Numbered from the stretch's first letter, positions 39,078 through 55,051 are shown. The stretch: DNA of 64,000 bases from Tipula vernalis (GCA_958295665.1 OY282558.1:307368092-307432091); one strand, 5' to 3'. Notes: a model not told the origin generated them from the sequence alone. Numbers and translations: made by a program.

Positions 39078-41018
39078 ATGAGTGAACAAGAGGAAAGTGA
39101 AAATAGTGACACTATTAATATAATTACTGTGCCATCTCTTACATTTGATGTAGATGAAGTGAACAAATGTGACGAATTATTCCAATCCTGGGGGTTGGCA
39201 GACGCTACGAGGGTTTTATTAAAATTACATGGATATGTGACCCTGAATCATCTAAAATCTATAGAATTAGAAGATATAAATGAAGTTTTCCTAAAATTAG
39301 GATTTGAATATTGGGGTGAAAAAAGTGTATTTAAAGAGAATCTGAAAAAGTGGAGAATCGAAATTGTAAGTATTTTACAGTTTTAACATTAATGTGGTTA
39401 GTGCAATTAATTTTTTTTATTCTCTATATAGGGAAAACCATTAGTGTGTGATAGAGATACTATCACGTGTACTACTAGTTCCAGAATACTAGAATGGTTA
39501 GAAAAAATTTCTAACGAAATTTCCAATTCATCGAACACATCAGAGATTGTTCAACCTGAAGAGAAAATTGAGACAGTTGATTTAAACCGAATTCTCCAAA
39601 CAACTATTCGTGGACAAATGGTTTTAGATTTTTATAAGAGAAATAATTATTTAAATTTAAAATCACAGAAACATTTGACATACTGTATCACCAATCACGT
39701 CGCTGCCAAAACCAATAAAATGTCGTACAGTGAAATGGATAGATGGGCACATATAATAAGCAAATGTTTTCCAAATGAAAAACCGGTAAGTGTTCTTAGA
39801 TATATTTAAACTGTGCAATTTATAACAATAAATTTTTTAGGAAACATACTACATGGTTAGACAACCAGGTAAAAAAAATCCAACCGGGAAACTACATTCC
39901 AGCTGGATTAATTTACATGCAAGAGGTAAAAATGTTTCTGACCACGGCTTAGAAGAGGGTCGAATTATGTCTCCTGCATCAATAAATAATGGTATACCCT
40001 TTTGTTAATTTACTTATCTATTAATTACATACCTAACATAAATTTATTTTATAAAGAAGCTGAATTGAGCGATCTTAAAATTTGGCTTCAAAATAATTGT
40101 TCACCTTGGGAACAAGTTTGTTCTTACTGGGAACGCACATCAAGCATACGATTAAGTCAATTTCAAAGCTTCAATGAAAATCGTTTAAATGAACTGCTCA
40201 AAGCATGGCCTCGATTTGGAGATCCTAACGGATATCAGTTGGTTAGTAATTTATTACATATGACATTGAAAGAAAATATTCTGATTCTATAATTAAATTT
40301 ACATTTCTATTCTATTGCAAATTGATAGATTGACCTGGATTTTGAGAAATTGTATCCGGATAAAGTTAACCTGTTGCTATCAAACTATGAGGAATTCGTC
40401 CAAAAAGCGTTAAGGTATTTTGAAGAAAACATAAACGACAAGCATTCTACAGCAATTTTTAATGTACTTAAAACATCCGAACTCGATAAAAGTAAATATA
40501 GTTTTAGTATATAGCAAAATGATCATATAAGGGATAAATTTATAGTATATATTATATTTTCAGATTCAAAAGATTGTCTTGTTGCATATTTGTTGCCGTC
40601 GATACTGCAGCCTAAAAAATTAGGTAGGAAAAATAAACCTACGATTGGAGATGCTCAATCAGATTTCATATTGCACGTACGGAACCAGAATGATGTAAAG
40701 CCGGAAATAAGCAAATTGCAAGGAGAATTTGCTAAACAAAATCAATTAATGCAACCAAGAATTATTGTGGTAGGTTCTGAGCTTACGAAATTAGAACATT
40801 TTTATATTTACGTTGACAAACTCACTTACCAGTTTTGTTCGTTTCAAAAATGTTTAGATATAATTATAAAATTGATATACGTATATCAACTTAAATATTC
40901 GCCAATTAGCAAATTAGTGTGGTTATTTTTTGAAAAATATTTTTTTGAATTTAATTCAGAAAACAATTCAGAAGTTGTAAATCTTGTAAACCAATTCAAA
41001 TATCAACAAATAAGTTAA
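39078..41018 (+). CDS. SAM-like accessory protein of CACTA-like element 2 (6 exons)
   Basis: Exons 39078-39365, 39432-39785, 39841-39991, 40057-40241, 40329-40491 and 40564-41018 (phases 0,0,1,0,1) give 531 codons without a stop. The order of blocks equals that of the element 1 protein: an SAM-like N-terminus (LFQSWGLADATRVLL .. IELEDINEVFLKLGF .. FKENLKKWR), DLNRILQTTIRGQMV, SPWEQVCSYWERTS, KPTIGDAQSDFI and a C-terminal VVGSELTKLEHFYIYVDKL. Exon 2 here corresponds to exons 2 and 3 of element 1, so one 63-bp intron is present only there. Its stop lies 10 nt before the transposase ATG. It may work with the transposase, for example in end pairing or nuclear targeting, but this is inference. Confidence 0.8.
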
Positions 41019-41028
41019 ATTTTCCAAA

Positions 41029-43488
41029 ATGACACAACTAATTTGCTTCTTGTGCGAATATATAACAAACAATTTAAATACATTACTTAACCATTTAAAA
41101 ATATTTCACGGTGTACCGGCAATTTACAAATTCAAATGCAAGCAAGATAATTGTCGACAAATATTTCATAACATTTATTCATACAAAAAACATATAAAAC
41201 AGCATATGCTGAAAGTTCAGCCATTAACTATTAATCAGAATTCTACCACTATAATTCCAATTACTGTACAAAATGATTTAAGTCAAGAAAACTCGGATAC
41301 GATAGTAAATAATAATTTTCTTAGTTTAACCTCAAATTATATCAATAGATCAATTAATAGAGATACTATAATTTCAAATTTAAATAATTCAGCTCTAGCA
41401 TTCACACTAAAACTTCATGAACATAACGAATTTTCAAGAAAGGACGTTGTTGACATACAAAATTTAATAACTGCATATATTTGCAAACCATTATCTGAAA
41501 TATTTTCAAGTTCTATACACTTGAATACAGACAGTAGTAATTCTGGATTTATAGATATTTTAAACTGGGTTCAAAATCCTTTCGTTAAAATAAACACGGA
41601 ATATCGATTAATTAAACATCTTGAAACACTTGACTTATATAAACCACCAAATAAAATTGTTCTTTGCAACGAACTATCTGAAGTAATTATCAACAGTGAA
41701 CCAATTTTGGCCGAAAATTCTTTAGAAGGATGCCTTATGAATATTATCTTTCAGATCAGGAAATTTTTTGAAAATAAAAATATATTTCAATATACTATGA
41801 TTAATATGCAACATCTCCAAGAGCAGACCGATCTGAAACATTTTATCAATGGCAAATTATGGTCGAGATATAATATAAATCCAGATAAAATAGTAATTCC
41901 GATGTTTATAGCTTTAGATGATTTTGAAATTAACGATCCGCTGGGATCCAAATCCGGCAAACAGTCAGTCTGTGCAATTTATTATAATTTTCCAACAATC
42001 CCTAATTATTTATTGAGTCGGTTAAATAATATATTTGTAGCAGGTTTTTTTAAATCCAAAGATGTTAATGAGCTTGGTTTTAGTGCCATTATGAGATCAT
42101 TAGTTGAAGTACTTTCAGTATTAGAGACCAGTGGCGTAGAAATAAATACAGAAGCAGGAAAACAAATAATATATATAAAATTAGGACAAATTTTAGGTGA
42201 CAATTTGGGTCTGAATGCTGTATTGGGTTACACTAAATCATTCAATAGCAACAAATTCTGTAGACTTTGCACAAGAACTAAACGAGAAACAGAAACTGAC
42301 TGCATACAGTTTAATGACAATCTTCGTAATAGAACAAACTACGCACGTGATATTGAATTAAATGATGTGAAATTGACAGGGATAAAAGAATATTGCATAT
42401 TTAATCAACTACAACATTTTCATGTCACAGATAACGTAGCATGTGATATCATGCATGATCTATATGAGGGCGTCTTTAGATATGATATGTGCAAAATTTT
42501 GTACTACTTCGTTTATAACAAAAAAATAATAAGCCTTGATGTCCTAAACTACCGAAAGCAAATGTTTGCTTACGGAGAATCCGAAATAAGCAATATTTGC
42601 CCTGCAATTGAGAAACACCATATTAAAAATTGTAGTTTTAAAATGACAGCTAAACAAATGAAAACATTTATTCACTTTATATTACTAATTTTGGGTGATT
42701 TAATTGAAGAGGGGGATCCCGTGTACGATTTTTTATTAACTGCAGTCAAACTAAATGATTTGATTCTATTATCTTCATTTAATAATGAGAAACTACAATT
42801 ACTATTTGATATAATTGCAAGACATAACCAACTATATATTGACTTATTTAATGAAAAATTAAAGCCCAAATTTCATTTGATGGTCCACTATCCATATATA
42901 ATTCGTCAAATAGGCCCCCTTAGAAAATTGTGGTGTTTTAGATATGAAGCGCAACACCGAGTTCACAAAATGTACGCACGTAACACTACTTCTAGACTAA
43001 ATGTTCCAGTAATGCTTACGAACAAAGTTGCTTTGAGTTTTAGCAGTTTAGCATTTTCACAATCGTTTTTCCAAGACGAAATTAAAATTGTATCCGAGCT
43101 AGAAACTATTGACCTAAATAATTTAGATTACTTTACTAATATTTATTTTGCAAATGAATTTTGTAAGTTGCCTACAACTTCTACTAAAAAAGTTGAGTTT
43201 CATGGTGTGTTATACAAATGTGGATATATATTAACTTATTCACAAAATGAAACAATTCCGAAAATTTATGAAATTTTACACATTTTGCCTCATGAAAATA
43301 ATTGTTATGTATTATGTCAACAATGGGAAAATAAGGGCTTCTTAGAACATTTTCAATCATATGCTGTTGGGCAACGACTCAATAAATTCATTTTGTGCAA
43401 TTTGCAAGAATTTGATGGGCCGCCAATTCATTTTAATATTTTAAAAAATGGAATTAAACTAATAAGATTAAAAAAATATTATATTTAA
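41029..43488 (+). CDS. Zinc-finger CACTA-like transposase of element 2
   Basis: Uninterrupted single exon of 819 codons. Two C2H2-type fingers open it: CFLCEYI..LNHLKIFH at residues 5-28, and CKQDNCRQIF..KKHIKQH at about 38-60. Conserved blocks shared with element 1 include DDFEINDPLGSKSGKQS (about 295), the basic/Cys pair CRLCTRTKRETETD (about 410), HVTDNVACDIMHDLYEGV (about 465), KPKFHLMVHYP (about 611) and RYEAQHRVHKMYARN (about 638). The acidic residues in the first, third and last blocks are candidate DDE residues, and the D..MHD pattern recalls CMC transposases. The zinc fingers probably bind the terminal or subterminal repeats. No frameshift or stop, so this element could still be active. 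Confidence 0.85.
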   Translation: MTQLICFLCEYITNNLNTLLNHLKIFHGVPAIYKFKCKQDNCRQIFHNIYSYKKHIKQHMLKVQPLTINQNSTTIIPITVQNDLSQENSDTIVNNNFLSLTSNYINRSINRDTIISNLNNSALAFTLKLHEHNEFSRKDVVDIQNLITAYICKPLSEIFSSSIHLNTDSSNSGFIDILNWVQNPFVKINTEYRLIKHLETLDLYKPPNKIVLCNELSEVIINSEPILAENSLEGCLMNIIFQIRKFFENKNIFQYTMINMQHLQEQTDLKHFINGKLWSRYNINPDKIVIPMFIALDDFEINDPLGSKSGKQSVCAIYYNFPTIPNYLLSRLNNIFVAGFFKSKDVNELGFSAIMRSLVEVLSVLETSGVEINTEAGKQIIYIKLGQILGDNLGLNAVLGYTKSFNSNKFCRLCTRTKRETETDCIQFNDNLRNRTNYARDIELNDVKLTGIKEYCIFNQLQHFHVTDNVACDIMHDLYEGVFRYDMCKILYYFVYNKKIISLDVLNYRKQMFAYGESEISNICPAIEKHHIKNCSFKMTAKQMKTFIHFILLILGDLIEEGDPVYDFLLTAVKLNDLILLSSFNNEKLQLLFDIIARHNQLYIDLFNEKLKPKFHLMVHYPYIIRQIGPLRKLWCFRYEAQHRVHKMYARNTTSRLNVPVMLTNKVALSFSSLAFSQSFFQDEIKIVSELETIDLNNLDYFTNIYFANEFCKLPTTSTKKVEFHGVLYKCGYILTYSQNETIPKIYEILHILPHENNCYVLCQQWENKGFLEHFQSYAVGQRLNKFILCNLQEFDGPPIHFNILKNGIKLIRLKKYYI

Positions 43489-44132
43489 GAATTTCAATAA
43501 ATATTTTTTGTTATTACAACGAAAACCATTAATTTTTGATAAGCTCATGAAATATTATTATAGTTTACTATTTTATAATTACTAAGTTTTACTATCTATG
43601 TATATTTTTTATTTGTATCAATGATGAAATAAATTTTGAATTCAATTAATATTAACAACAATTTATTATTTTTCTTACTGTCGCCGCAAGTACCAAAAAA
43701 CCGATATTATTAGGTTATTAAATTTATAAGATTATCTTATTAATTAAACCAATCTATGACGTAAGTATTTCTAAAAGAGTTTCTTATAGAATTGAAATGG
43801 ATTTCTATCAACAATTCTATAAGTTTCCATTTTAAATTACAAAGAAGTTCTTTTCAAAACAATAAGAAAATCTCTGTAATAATATGTGACTATTTAAAAA
43901 GAAAAATCTTTTCATTATAATAAGAGTGTCTTATAGGCAAAAAACTATAGAGAAATCCTATTGATTGTCTTTGTGAAATATTTGACCATTTCTCTGTGTG
44001 TACATACAGCAGGTACGTATATGTATATAATTTTAATTATACATATTTACATATAGCTATATTGTTTTGTGGTGTTATTAATTGTGTTGCGGTATAATTT
44101 GTTTATTTTAACGTATCAAAAATTTTTGGAAA

Positions 44133-46056
44133 ATGTCAAAAAAAGTTGATCAACGAAGGAAAAAATTAGCAGTGGAAAGAAAGCTATCTCATTATTCTAG
44201 ACCATTTGATAGTTCACAAGGACCATCAACGAGCTCAATTCAAATAAATTCGTTCATTAGTGTTGCTTCTGAAATTGATGTACAACCCGATTTCGATGAG
44301 TTATTGAATGAATTTGTACCTATTCAAAATATTTCGCGCCCCGCTTCACCATCAATTTCTGATTATTCCAATAATAGTTCCGATAGAAATATTTATAAAT
44401 TAAGAGATGATTTGCACCGTATAGCTGTTGATACTACCATATGTGGTTCAACAATGAATAAAATACTACTGGTTTTACATGAATATTTTCCGTGGCTCCC
44501 TAAAAATGTCCGACTGTTAAAAAATACACCGCGAATTAGTGATGTAGTAGATTTAGGTTCAGTTGTATCTTATTTCTATTTAGGCTTATCCAGGGCAATT
44601 GACTATTTCCTCAAAAAATATAATATAAACAATTTTGATTTAATTCAAGTTGATTTAGGTATAGATGGGCTACCTATATCTAAAAGCTCTAATAGCCAAC
44701 TGTGGCCTCTAATGGCAAACTTTGTGGGGTTTCCTGATATTTTTGTAATAGGATCTTGTCATGGATCAAGCAAAAACATAGATTTTCGTAAGTTTCTAAA
44801 GGATTTTACAGAAGAAATGGATATATTGGAAGCTCTTGGTTTTGAATATCTTCATAAAAATATCCACATTAAATTAAGATCCCTAATATGTGATGCTGAT
44901 GCTAGAGCTAAAGTGTTGTCCATAAAATCTCACTCCGGTTATTTTTCATGTACGAAATGCACAATAAAAGGTGCGAAAGTTAATAAGGGGCATATCATTT
45001 TTCCCAACTCTCAAATATCTACTTCCGTCCCCAGAACCGACGAAGATTTCAAAAATAGAGTTGATATAGCGCATCATAAGCAGATTGAAACTATCCCCTT
45101 TGAAAATTTAAAGTTTGGTTGTGTTTCGCAAGTCCCCGTTGATTATATGCATTGTGTTCTGTTAGGGGTTACGAAACAGTTGATTAATTATTGGATTAAA
45201 AAAAGGAAATGTCCTTTTTCATTGTCTCAGGGCAAAATAAAACTTATTTCTGATAACTTACAAAAATTAAAGTTACCATCGGAATTTAATAGGCAGCCAA
45301 GATGTTTAGAAGATTATGAACGCTGGAAAGCTACAGAACTGCGCCACTTTCTCTTATATACAGGTCCCGTCGTATTGAAGGGCAGACTTTCTTTAGAATA
45401 TTATTCAAAAGATATTGTCAATCCAAAAACTATTTGGCAGCCGAAATGCTTAAAACATTTGTGGCTGACCAAGAAAAACTTTATGGGGAATCGAGCGATA
45501 CTTTTAATGTTCACAGTTTATTACATTTACCAAATGAATGTCTTCGTTATTCTTCAACATTAAACGACATTTGTGCATTCAAGTTTGAAAATTTTTTGTC
45601 GTCTGTTAAATCTCAGATTAAAACTGGGTATCTTCCTTTAGAGCAGTTTTATAATCGCCTTACGGAAATGTATTTGTTAGACCCTATCACACCGAAGAAA
45701 GAATTTCCCATCCTCAAATTTGATTTGGGCAGTATAAATCTGTGATATTGGAAAATTTTAAATTATTCAACGAGTTACCGAACAACTATTGCCTAGTCGG
45801 ATCTCAAATTTTCAAAATCGACTGTATTCTTAAAAATGAGATAATTCAAATTAAAGCATTTAGAGTATTAAACCTATCTAATTTTTTCGAAATTCCTTTG
45901 AAATCGTCTGACCTAAATATATATTCTGCTAGTTTTGAATCTATTTCCTCTGAAGCATCAATATTTCCTATTTGTGACATAACTTCTAAAATCATTAAAT
46001 TAGAAACCGAAGATTTCGTAGTATATTTTCCATTGATACATACTTATGCTGACTAA
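44133..46056 (+). pseudogene. tnp2/Transposase_21-like transposase of copy B (two frameshifts)
   Basis: The first frame (44133 to about 45430) has a lysine/arginine-rich start and a SCREW-like hydrophobic stretch. It then has the core VDLGIDGLPISKSSNSQLWP, CHGSSKNIDFRKFL, ICDADARAKVL with the Cys pair FSCTKCTIKGA, and VPVDYMHCVLLGV. These blocks match a widespread animal transposase family related to CACTA tnp2. Near 45425 coding moves to a second frame (EMLKTFVADQEKLYGESS.., HSLLHLPNECLRY), apparently with a small deletion. Near 45742 it moves to a third frame that ends at 46054-46056. It would be the mobilising enzyme of both copies but is dead here. Confidence 0.8.
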
Positions 46057-46199
46057 GATTAAATATCATTTAATTTATTTCTTTGATTAATATAATTTAC
46101 ACTTTTATACCGTCATATACTTTTAATCAATATCTTGCATAATGACTATGTGTACTTATGTTACTAATTAGAATTACAAACATAAACGTATTCGCAACC

Positions 46200-49414
<3,215 letters not shown>

Positions 49415-49519
49415 AATAAGCTTATAAATATTCAAATTTTGTGTAAATAGAGTTAGTAAATAGTTTTAAAATTGATACCAAATTAAATTTAATTTGAACC
49501 AGATTGAATTAATCAGCAA

Positions 49520-50050
49520 TAAGTCTTATAAGCCTATATACCTGTATGAAATTAATCTGTGTTATGATTTATATTAATGTAGTCCTAAGATAGAATGAAT
49601 TTTAGGTTAAAATGTACATATTTGAAATGAATTTATATTTTTATTAGTTAGGTTTAATTATTAAACTTTGAATAACTTTATTTTTTATTATCTTAAATTT
49701 TAATATCTTAAAATTTTAATGATAGAATAAGCCTATATACCTGTATGAAATTAATCTGTGTTATGATTTATATTAATGTAGTCCTAAGATAGAATGAATT
49801 TTAGGTTAAAATGTACATATTTGATTTGAATTTACAATTTTATTAGTTTTAATTATTAAACTTTGAATAACTGAATTTTTTATTATATTAAATTTTAATA
49901 TTTTAAAATTTTAATGATAGAATAAGCCTTATAAGCATATATAATATGAAATGAATCTGTGTTATGATATATATTAATGTACTACTAAGATAAAATGAAT
50001 TATGTATTTGAATTGAATTTATATTTTCTTATAGGTTTTAGTTATATATT
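49520..50050. repeat. Three tandem copies of a roughly 200-bp unit, 3' subterminal region of copy B
   Basis: A unit including ATTAATCTGTGTTATGAT.. and GTAGTCCTAAGATAGAATG starts near 49525, 49727 and 49920. The first two are almost identical and the third more diverged. It lies between the DUF4806 gene and the right terminal repeat and may be a transposase-binding repeat region. No gene is seen from 49415 to 50465. Confidence 0.75.
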
Positions 50051-51235
50051 TTTAGGATTAGAATTTAAATATAAAATATAAATATGTGATGTAACCATAT
50101 GTGAGCAAAATTAATTGATAATAATATACTTTTTATTCAAATATACTTTTCCTAACAATATACTTTTTATTACAAAATTTAAAGCGGTTTTATTTTTGAA
50201 TATTTATTTCTCCCGCGATAATTTGAATTTTATTTCTCCCGCGATAATTTTAATTTTATATTCTGTATTTTCCCGCCATTCATTTATACAAAATAAATAC
50301 ACGCACACATAAACACATTGAGTTTAGTCGAGTTTCGAGTTTGGTGGACACAAATCCATATGTTTTCTTATAATAAGTTCGAACTCAAACTATGGAAAAA
50401 ACTAGACTTAGTTTCGAATTATACTAGGATTTTGAACCAAAATATTCGAAGTAAAAATACTTGGGAAAATTGCATTAGCTGTCGCAATTAATTGCAACGA
50501 CATAATTTATATGTTAAGTTAATTTTTATATTTACAAAAAAAAATGCTCGTTTTAAATATTTTGGCGAATAATTAACAATGCAAACCCAAAATTGTATTT
50601 CAGTACCAAAAGAAAAATCAAAAAAAGAGAAAATAAAAATCATAACAATAATGGCGAACAAAAATGGAAAAATTGTATATTAAATTTATTTTAAAATTAA
50701 ACAAATAAATTCTCTTTGGTACACAAAATATAAATATTTTCTATATTATTTCGGAAATGTCAGAAAAAAGTATGTAATGTCAAAAAAAAAAATCAAATCT
50801 AATTCTTTGTTTGCTATATTTGCTCGATTAACTGCTAGAAAAATTGAGCTACCACTTTTTTTTTGACGTTTCTATATTTTTTCCAAATCTATGGTGTATA
50901 CACTCACTCTCACAAATATTTTGTATATATATTTTTTATCTCACTCCGTTTGTCTTTCCTAGTCACTGAAAAAGTGAGAAAAAAGTGAGTATCATACAGC
51001 CATAAAATTTTATGATCATATATATGATATGGTATGTCAATAAAGAAAAAACAAAATAAAGGAATATCCTTTCGTTACTATTAGCATAAGAATATATAGT
51101 TTTTTAGTTTTTAGAATTAGAATGAATTATGTATTGTTTTTTTTTGTTATGATTATTAGTTTTTTTTTTCGAAAAGATTTTGCTATATAAAGCCATGATC
51201 AAGCTGATTAAAGGTAGACAATTTTAGAAAACGAA

Positions 51236-51692
51236 ACTAGTGACATAGCCCCCACCAGTGGCAAGCGGCTAGTACGTTAAAAATAAATTAAAATTAAAAT
51301 AAACGTCTTTTTGGTACAAAAGTACGTAGTTTAATAAAAATAAAAAATATTTTTTTTAATACGTATCGTATTTTTTTTAATACAAAATTACGGAGTTTTG
51401 AAAAAAAATAACCGTCAAAAGTACGGAGTTAAAAATAATAAAAATAAAAAAATAAAATAATAACCGTATTTTTTTTAATACAAAATTACGGAGTTTTTGA
51501 AAAACAATAACCGTCAAAAGTACGGAGTTAAAAAAAAATAATAATAAAATAAATTTTGTTCTTTTAGTATAAAGTACAGATTTTTTTTTAAAATAATACA
51601 AATTAATAATAAAAATTAAATATATCACTTAAGATATATAATATTAAAAACAATACTAGTGACATAGCCCCCACCAGTGGTAATCGGCTAGT
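51236..51692. repeat. Direct repeats in the unidentified carrier element
   Basis: A 38-bp unit beginning ACTAGTGACATAGCCCCCAC occurs at 51236-51273 and 51655-51692 with two differences. It contains a small CCAC..GTGG hairpin and ACTAG/CTAGT ends. Between them lies a roughly 100-bp tandem duplication containing CCGTCAAAAGTACGGAGTT. It is A/T-rich and non-coding otherwise. Confidence 0.75.
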
Positions 51693-52001
51693 ATTTGTGA
51701 TAAAATTAAAAATACAGAATTTTTAATAAAAATTTAAAAAGAAGATTAAACAAAAAAACAAAAACAACATTAAAACACAACAAAAATCTTGAGAAGACAT
51801 AAGGGGAAGCAGCAGATTTGGCAGACAAATAATTTAAGTATAAATATAATTTAGTTGTAATTTATTTTTTTTTGTAATCCATATCAATAAGTAAATAATT
51901 TTAAAAGCAAAAAAATTAGAATTAAAATAAATAATTTTTTTTTTATTAACAAAAAAACTTTTTACCTGCACCTCGCTGAGTATTTAATAGCCGAACAAAA
52001 G

Positions 52002-52917
52002 TGCCAGTGTTTGTTTCGTAACACCATCTATAAAATAGCCACCGTCAAAACCATAAAAATAGGGGCAACAGTCATATTCGAGATCAAAATTCCATTAGTA
52101 CAGAGGACTCGATATAACATATACCACTCTATGGCAGTCCCAACGATTAATCAGGAAGACTACATATACATCAAACCATCTTCTGATTATTTATTGATTG
52201 CAATACAGGACAATAAATTTATGGAGCTCTCGTCCGAAGAACTGAATACTTGTACCAACCTCAATGACGAATATCTTTGCGATATACATCAACCACTGAA
52301 TTCATATCAATCAGATACAAGTAGCTGTGAGATGCAACTTTTCCAGCAGACCAGTGCCGTGCCTGCTAGTTGTGAATTCCACAGAATAAACATTACCTCG
52401 TTATGGATTCCGTTACGCCGTCATAACGACTGGATCTTTGTAATCAAATCCAAGGTTATTTATAATGTGATTTTCGAAAGCGGCAGCGGAACGATTGAAA
52501 CAAGAACCACCTTCATCCAAGGAGAGGGAATCCTAACACTAGATCCAAACTGTGTGTTGAAAGGAGAAACATTCACATTGGCAGGAATACAGAGCATTTA
52601 ACAGCAAATTGGAACTCTCTTTCACACCACGGTTTAATTTGAGTGATAAAATAATGTTAGATCATACCGTCAGAGTAAATCGAAGTTCACAATTCAACTC
52701 GGATATCGAAGCCATTGAAGAATCAATCCAAAATCAACAAAGGAATCTAAGGGCATCAACTACCGAAGTGAACATGCATGACGTTCATCACTATACAATA
52801 TCTTATGTTATTATAGGAATATTGATGATCGCAGCAGATGATCGCAGCACATATATGATGTTAAGTACAGAAAAGCAACTCCGGCTGCAGCAGCTCCACT
52901 TCCAGGCCCGTAGATAA
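52002..52917 (+). pseudogene. env: BEL/Pao envelope, C-terminal part (second copy)
   Basis: It resumes after TGCCA in phase with the envelope at 35442 and is similar to residues about 1070-1381 of the protein at 18-4163. Cysteine-rich surface-like region: YLCDIHQPLNSY, SSCEMQLFQ, NCVLKGETF. One frameshift occurs near 52598, and the end is altered near the membrane segment, where GCAGATGATCGCAGCA is locally repeated (52826-52850). Confidence 0.82.
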
Positions 52918-52951
52918 TCCTTCGGGCAGCAACAACTAGGCCCCGGGAATA

Positions 52952-53291
52952 TGTTACCAATTCAGCTGGTAACAGGAAACGATTGCGACAAAAAGCTGAA
53001 ATAGCATTTACTTAAATTTTGTTTGTTGAGTAAAACACAAACATATAAATGTGCCGATACAGCACATACTTATATTTTGTAATTAACCATATAAATTAAA
53101 CGTATATAACGTTAAATCTGATACTTCCGTTTAGTGAAGTAAATTATAATATATAAACTGGAAATTTTTAATAATAAAGACAGAAGTTATAAAATCAGTA
53201 AACATATCGCTTCTCATTCAATTAAACTATTTATTTAGAATTAGTGGACTAGCTCCGACCCACGGTAGGCGCACTAGTTTCTAAATAAACA
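52952..53291 (+). repeat. 3' LTR of the second BEL/Pao copy
   Basis: After the purine tract GGCCCCGGGAATA the LTR starts TGTTACCAATTCAGCTGGTAACA, with the same inverted-start design as the LTR at 4293. The probable end is ..AATAAACA at 53291, giving 340 bp. The 3' border is not supported by a partner LTR. Confidence 0.6.
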
Positions 53292-53396
53292 AGGCGAATG
53301 GCCATTCTGTGATACAAAATAAAATCCATTAATATAATTTTTCATCTACATTTATACGTGTACTTGCATTATCAACCTGAAACGATCATTTACCAT

Positions 53397-53751
53397 GTTT
53401 CCATGAACCAGGTTGGATTGAAATTAGGTTTTCGTTAAATTTCAAAATGGCGTCGATCGTTTGCATATTGCATGTAAGGGAATTAAGTTGAGTTGAAATT
53501 TGTACAGCCAGTTATCTTATAAATATACTTAACTTTTTATTGCATTCTTAATTTTTTCATTGTCAATATTTTTTATTGTATTTAATTATTGTAATATTTT
53601 TTTATTTCAGTAATAATAAAAATCTCTAATATATAATCGCCTCGCCATTTTGGTTTTCAACCCAACTCAATTCCACTAGTTTCGTTGAGTTCAAAATGAT
53701 TTAACGAAAACCTAACTCCAACTCAAGCCGGTTTCAACCTTACATGGAAAC
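53397..53751. mobile_element. MITE-like inverted repeat (GTTTCCATG ends)
   Basis: Arms of about 60 bp in opposite orientation share GTTTCCATG, GGTTG and TTAGGTTTTCGTTAAAT. The 355-bp element contains CAAAATGGCG and its inverse and no gene. Target duplication not clear. Confidence 0.6.
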
Positions 53752-53765
53752 CAGTTAAGAGCCAA

Positions 53766-54294
53766 CCAGCGAACATTTAAGAAATTTAACAGAATTTAAC
53801 TAAAGTTTTTTCTTACGAAAAATTTGACAGGTTGGCTAGCGAAACTGTAACACAACTTGTCAATTGCTTTGATGGTGACGGTAGCTCGTATTAATATTTT
53901 TAAAAATTTGTGTAGAATTTTGAACTGACGAGGGAATTAGAGGAACTTCGAAAATTATTTCAATTATTAAAAAGCCTTAAATTCTTAAAGGACATAAACA
54001 TAAATAATAAAAGTCACAGATCTTGTGGCGTAAGAAAAAATAACGAAAATAAACAAATTTAAAAATAAATAATTTGATGTTACAATTTATAAAGTCTTTA
54101 ATCATTCGGTTTTCAATTTACCTACATGAACATAAATAAATAATTTTGAATTTAAGCTTAAAATGTACAATGAGCTCCCACAAGAAGATTTGGATTTTTG
54201 ACATTTCCTTCAGTTTTGCGCAACAATTTTCGCTCTGTTAAGTTGACAATTTATTTTAACGAAACTGAACGAACATTTCTTAAAGGTTCGCTGG
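53766..54294. mobile_element. MITE-like inverted repeat (CCAGCGAAC ends)
   Basis: The ends CCAGCGAACATTTAAGAAAT and the inverse of CCAGCGAACCTTTAAGAAAT match with one difference. It is 529 bp, A/T-rich, with no coding. No convincing target duplication. Confidence 0.65.
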
Positions 54295-54473
54295 GCAATA
54301 ACATGTAAACTCCATATACCGCACTGTTACGTTAAATGTCTCAAATGTTGGCTGGTTCTCTCTTTAATTTAATTCTTATTCCTCAAACACATAAGCGGCG
54401 CTCTACGCCTGGGTTCGCTTCTCTTCGTCTTTATGATTTTTTGCAACCACATAGGCGCCGCTAATTTGACATT

Positions 54474-55051
54474 AAAGGTGCTATTCCATGAGAAATTTTT
54501 ACTGAACAGTAAAATTAAAGCAAGAAAAAAATATATATTTGGTAGAGGCGGAATGAAACAAAAAATCGAATCAGTAAAAAAAGATTTGTGTCTGTAGTTG
54601 TAACACTCCTCTAAAAAGTATCAAATCGAGAACATTTTATAGGAGTGTCACAAACACACGTACATAAAATTTGTATATGATAGAAAATAATTCTCGCACA
54701 CACTAATAATTTTAATAGGGGTACGAATTTATGGTGGAGATATTTTTTAATTTTTTATTCTGTGACAGAAATTGTTCGAAAAAATGAAATTCTGATATGA
54801 GTATTAATAATATTTAATTTTTTAGATAATTTAGAGACGAATAAAAAATCGAATAATACTAAATACATAATTTTTTTAGCAATTATTGGTTATGTTTTGG
54901 TTTAATGTCAAGTTTCCCCTTAAAACTTTTGCTATAAAAAATAAAAATAAAACACACCTTGTCTTTGTCTATTATATGGTGTTTGATTTTTATTTTCTCT
55001 TTTTGGCGTATTTTACTATTCAGTAAAATTTTCCCATGGAATAGCACCTTT
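54474..55051. mobile_element. MITE with ATT target duplication (AAAGGTGCTATTCCATG ends)
   Basis: Terminal inverted repeats of about 40 bp start AAAGGTGCTATTCCATG at both ends. They are flanked by ATT (54471-54473 and 55052-55054). It is 578 bp with no coding. It sits inside a larger, weaker inverted arrangement of CAAACACAT and GGCGCCGCT motifs (about 54383-55383), possibly an older MITE. Confidence 0.72.

Larger units (their letters stand above)
38622..44000 (+). mobile_element. CACTA-like (CMC-type) DNA transposon, element 2, coding-complete
   Basis: The ends CACACAGAGAAA (38622) and TTTCTCTGTGTG (ending 44000) form a perfect 12-bp inverted repeat, with imperfect similarity further in. Flanks are TATAT on the left and TACAT on the right, so the target duplication is unclear. 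It is 5379 bp long. It carries the same two genes in the same order as element 1, both without disabling changes. It is inserted in the 5' part of copy B, before its transposase. Confidence 0.82.

Noticed and set aside
38225..44000. Treating the SAM-like gene, zinc-finger transposase, tnp2-like transposase and DUF4806 gene as one four-gene transposon
   Set aside because: Perfect CACACAGAGAAA inverted ends at 38622 and 44000 separate the first two genes as a nested insertion, and copy A carries the DUF4806 gene without them.
49520..50050. CRISPR-like spaced repeats
   Set aside because: Units are about 200 bp tandem copies with no short repeat-spacer pattern, and this is a eukaryotic locus.
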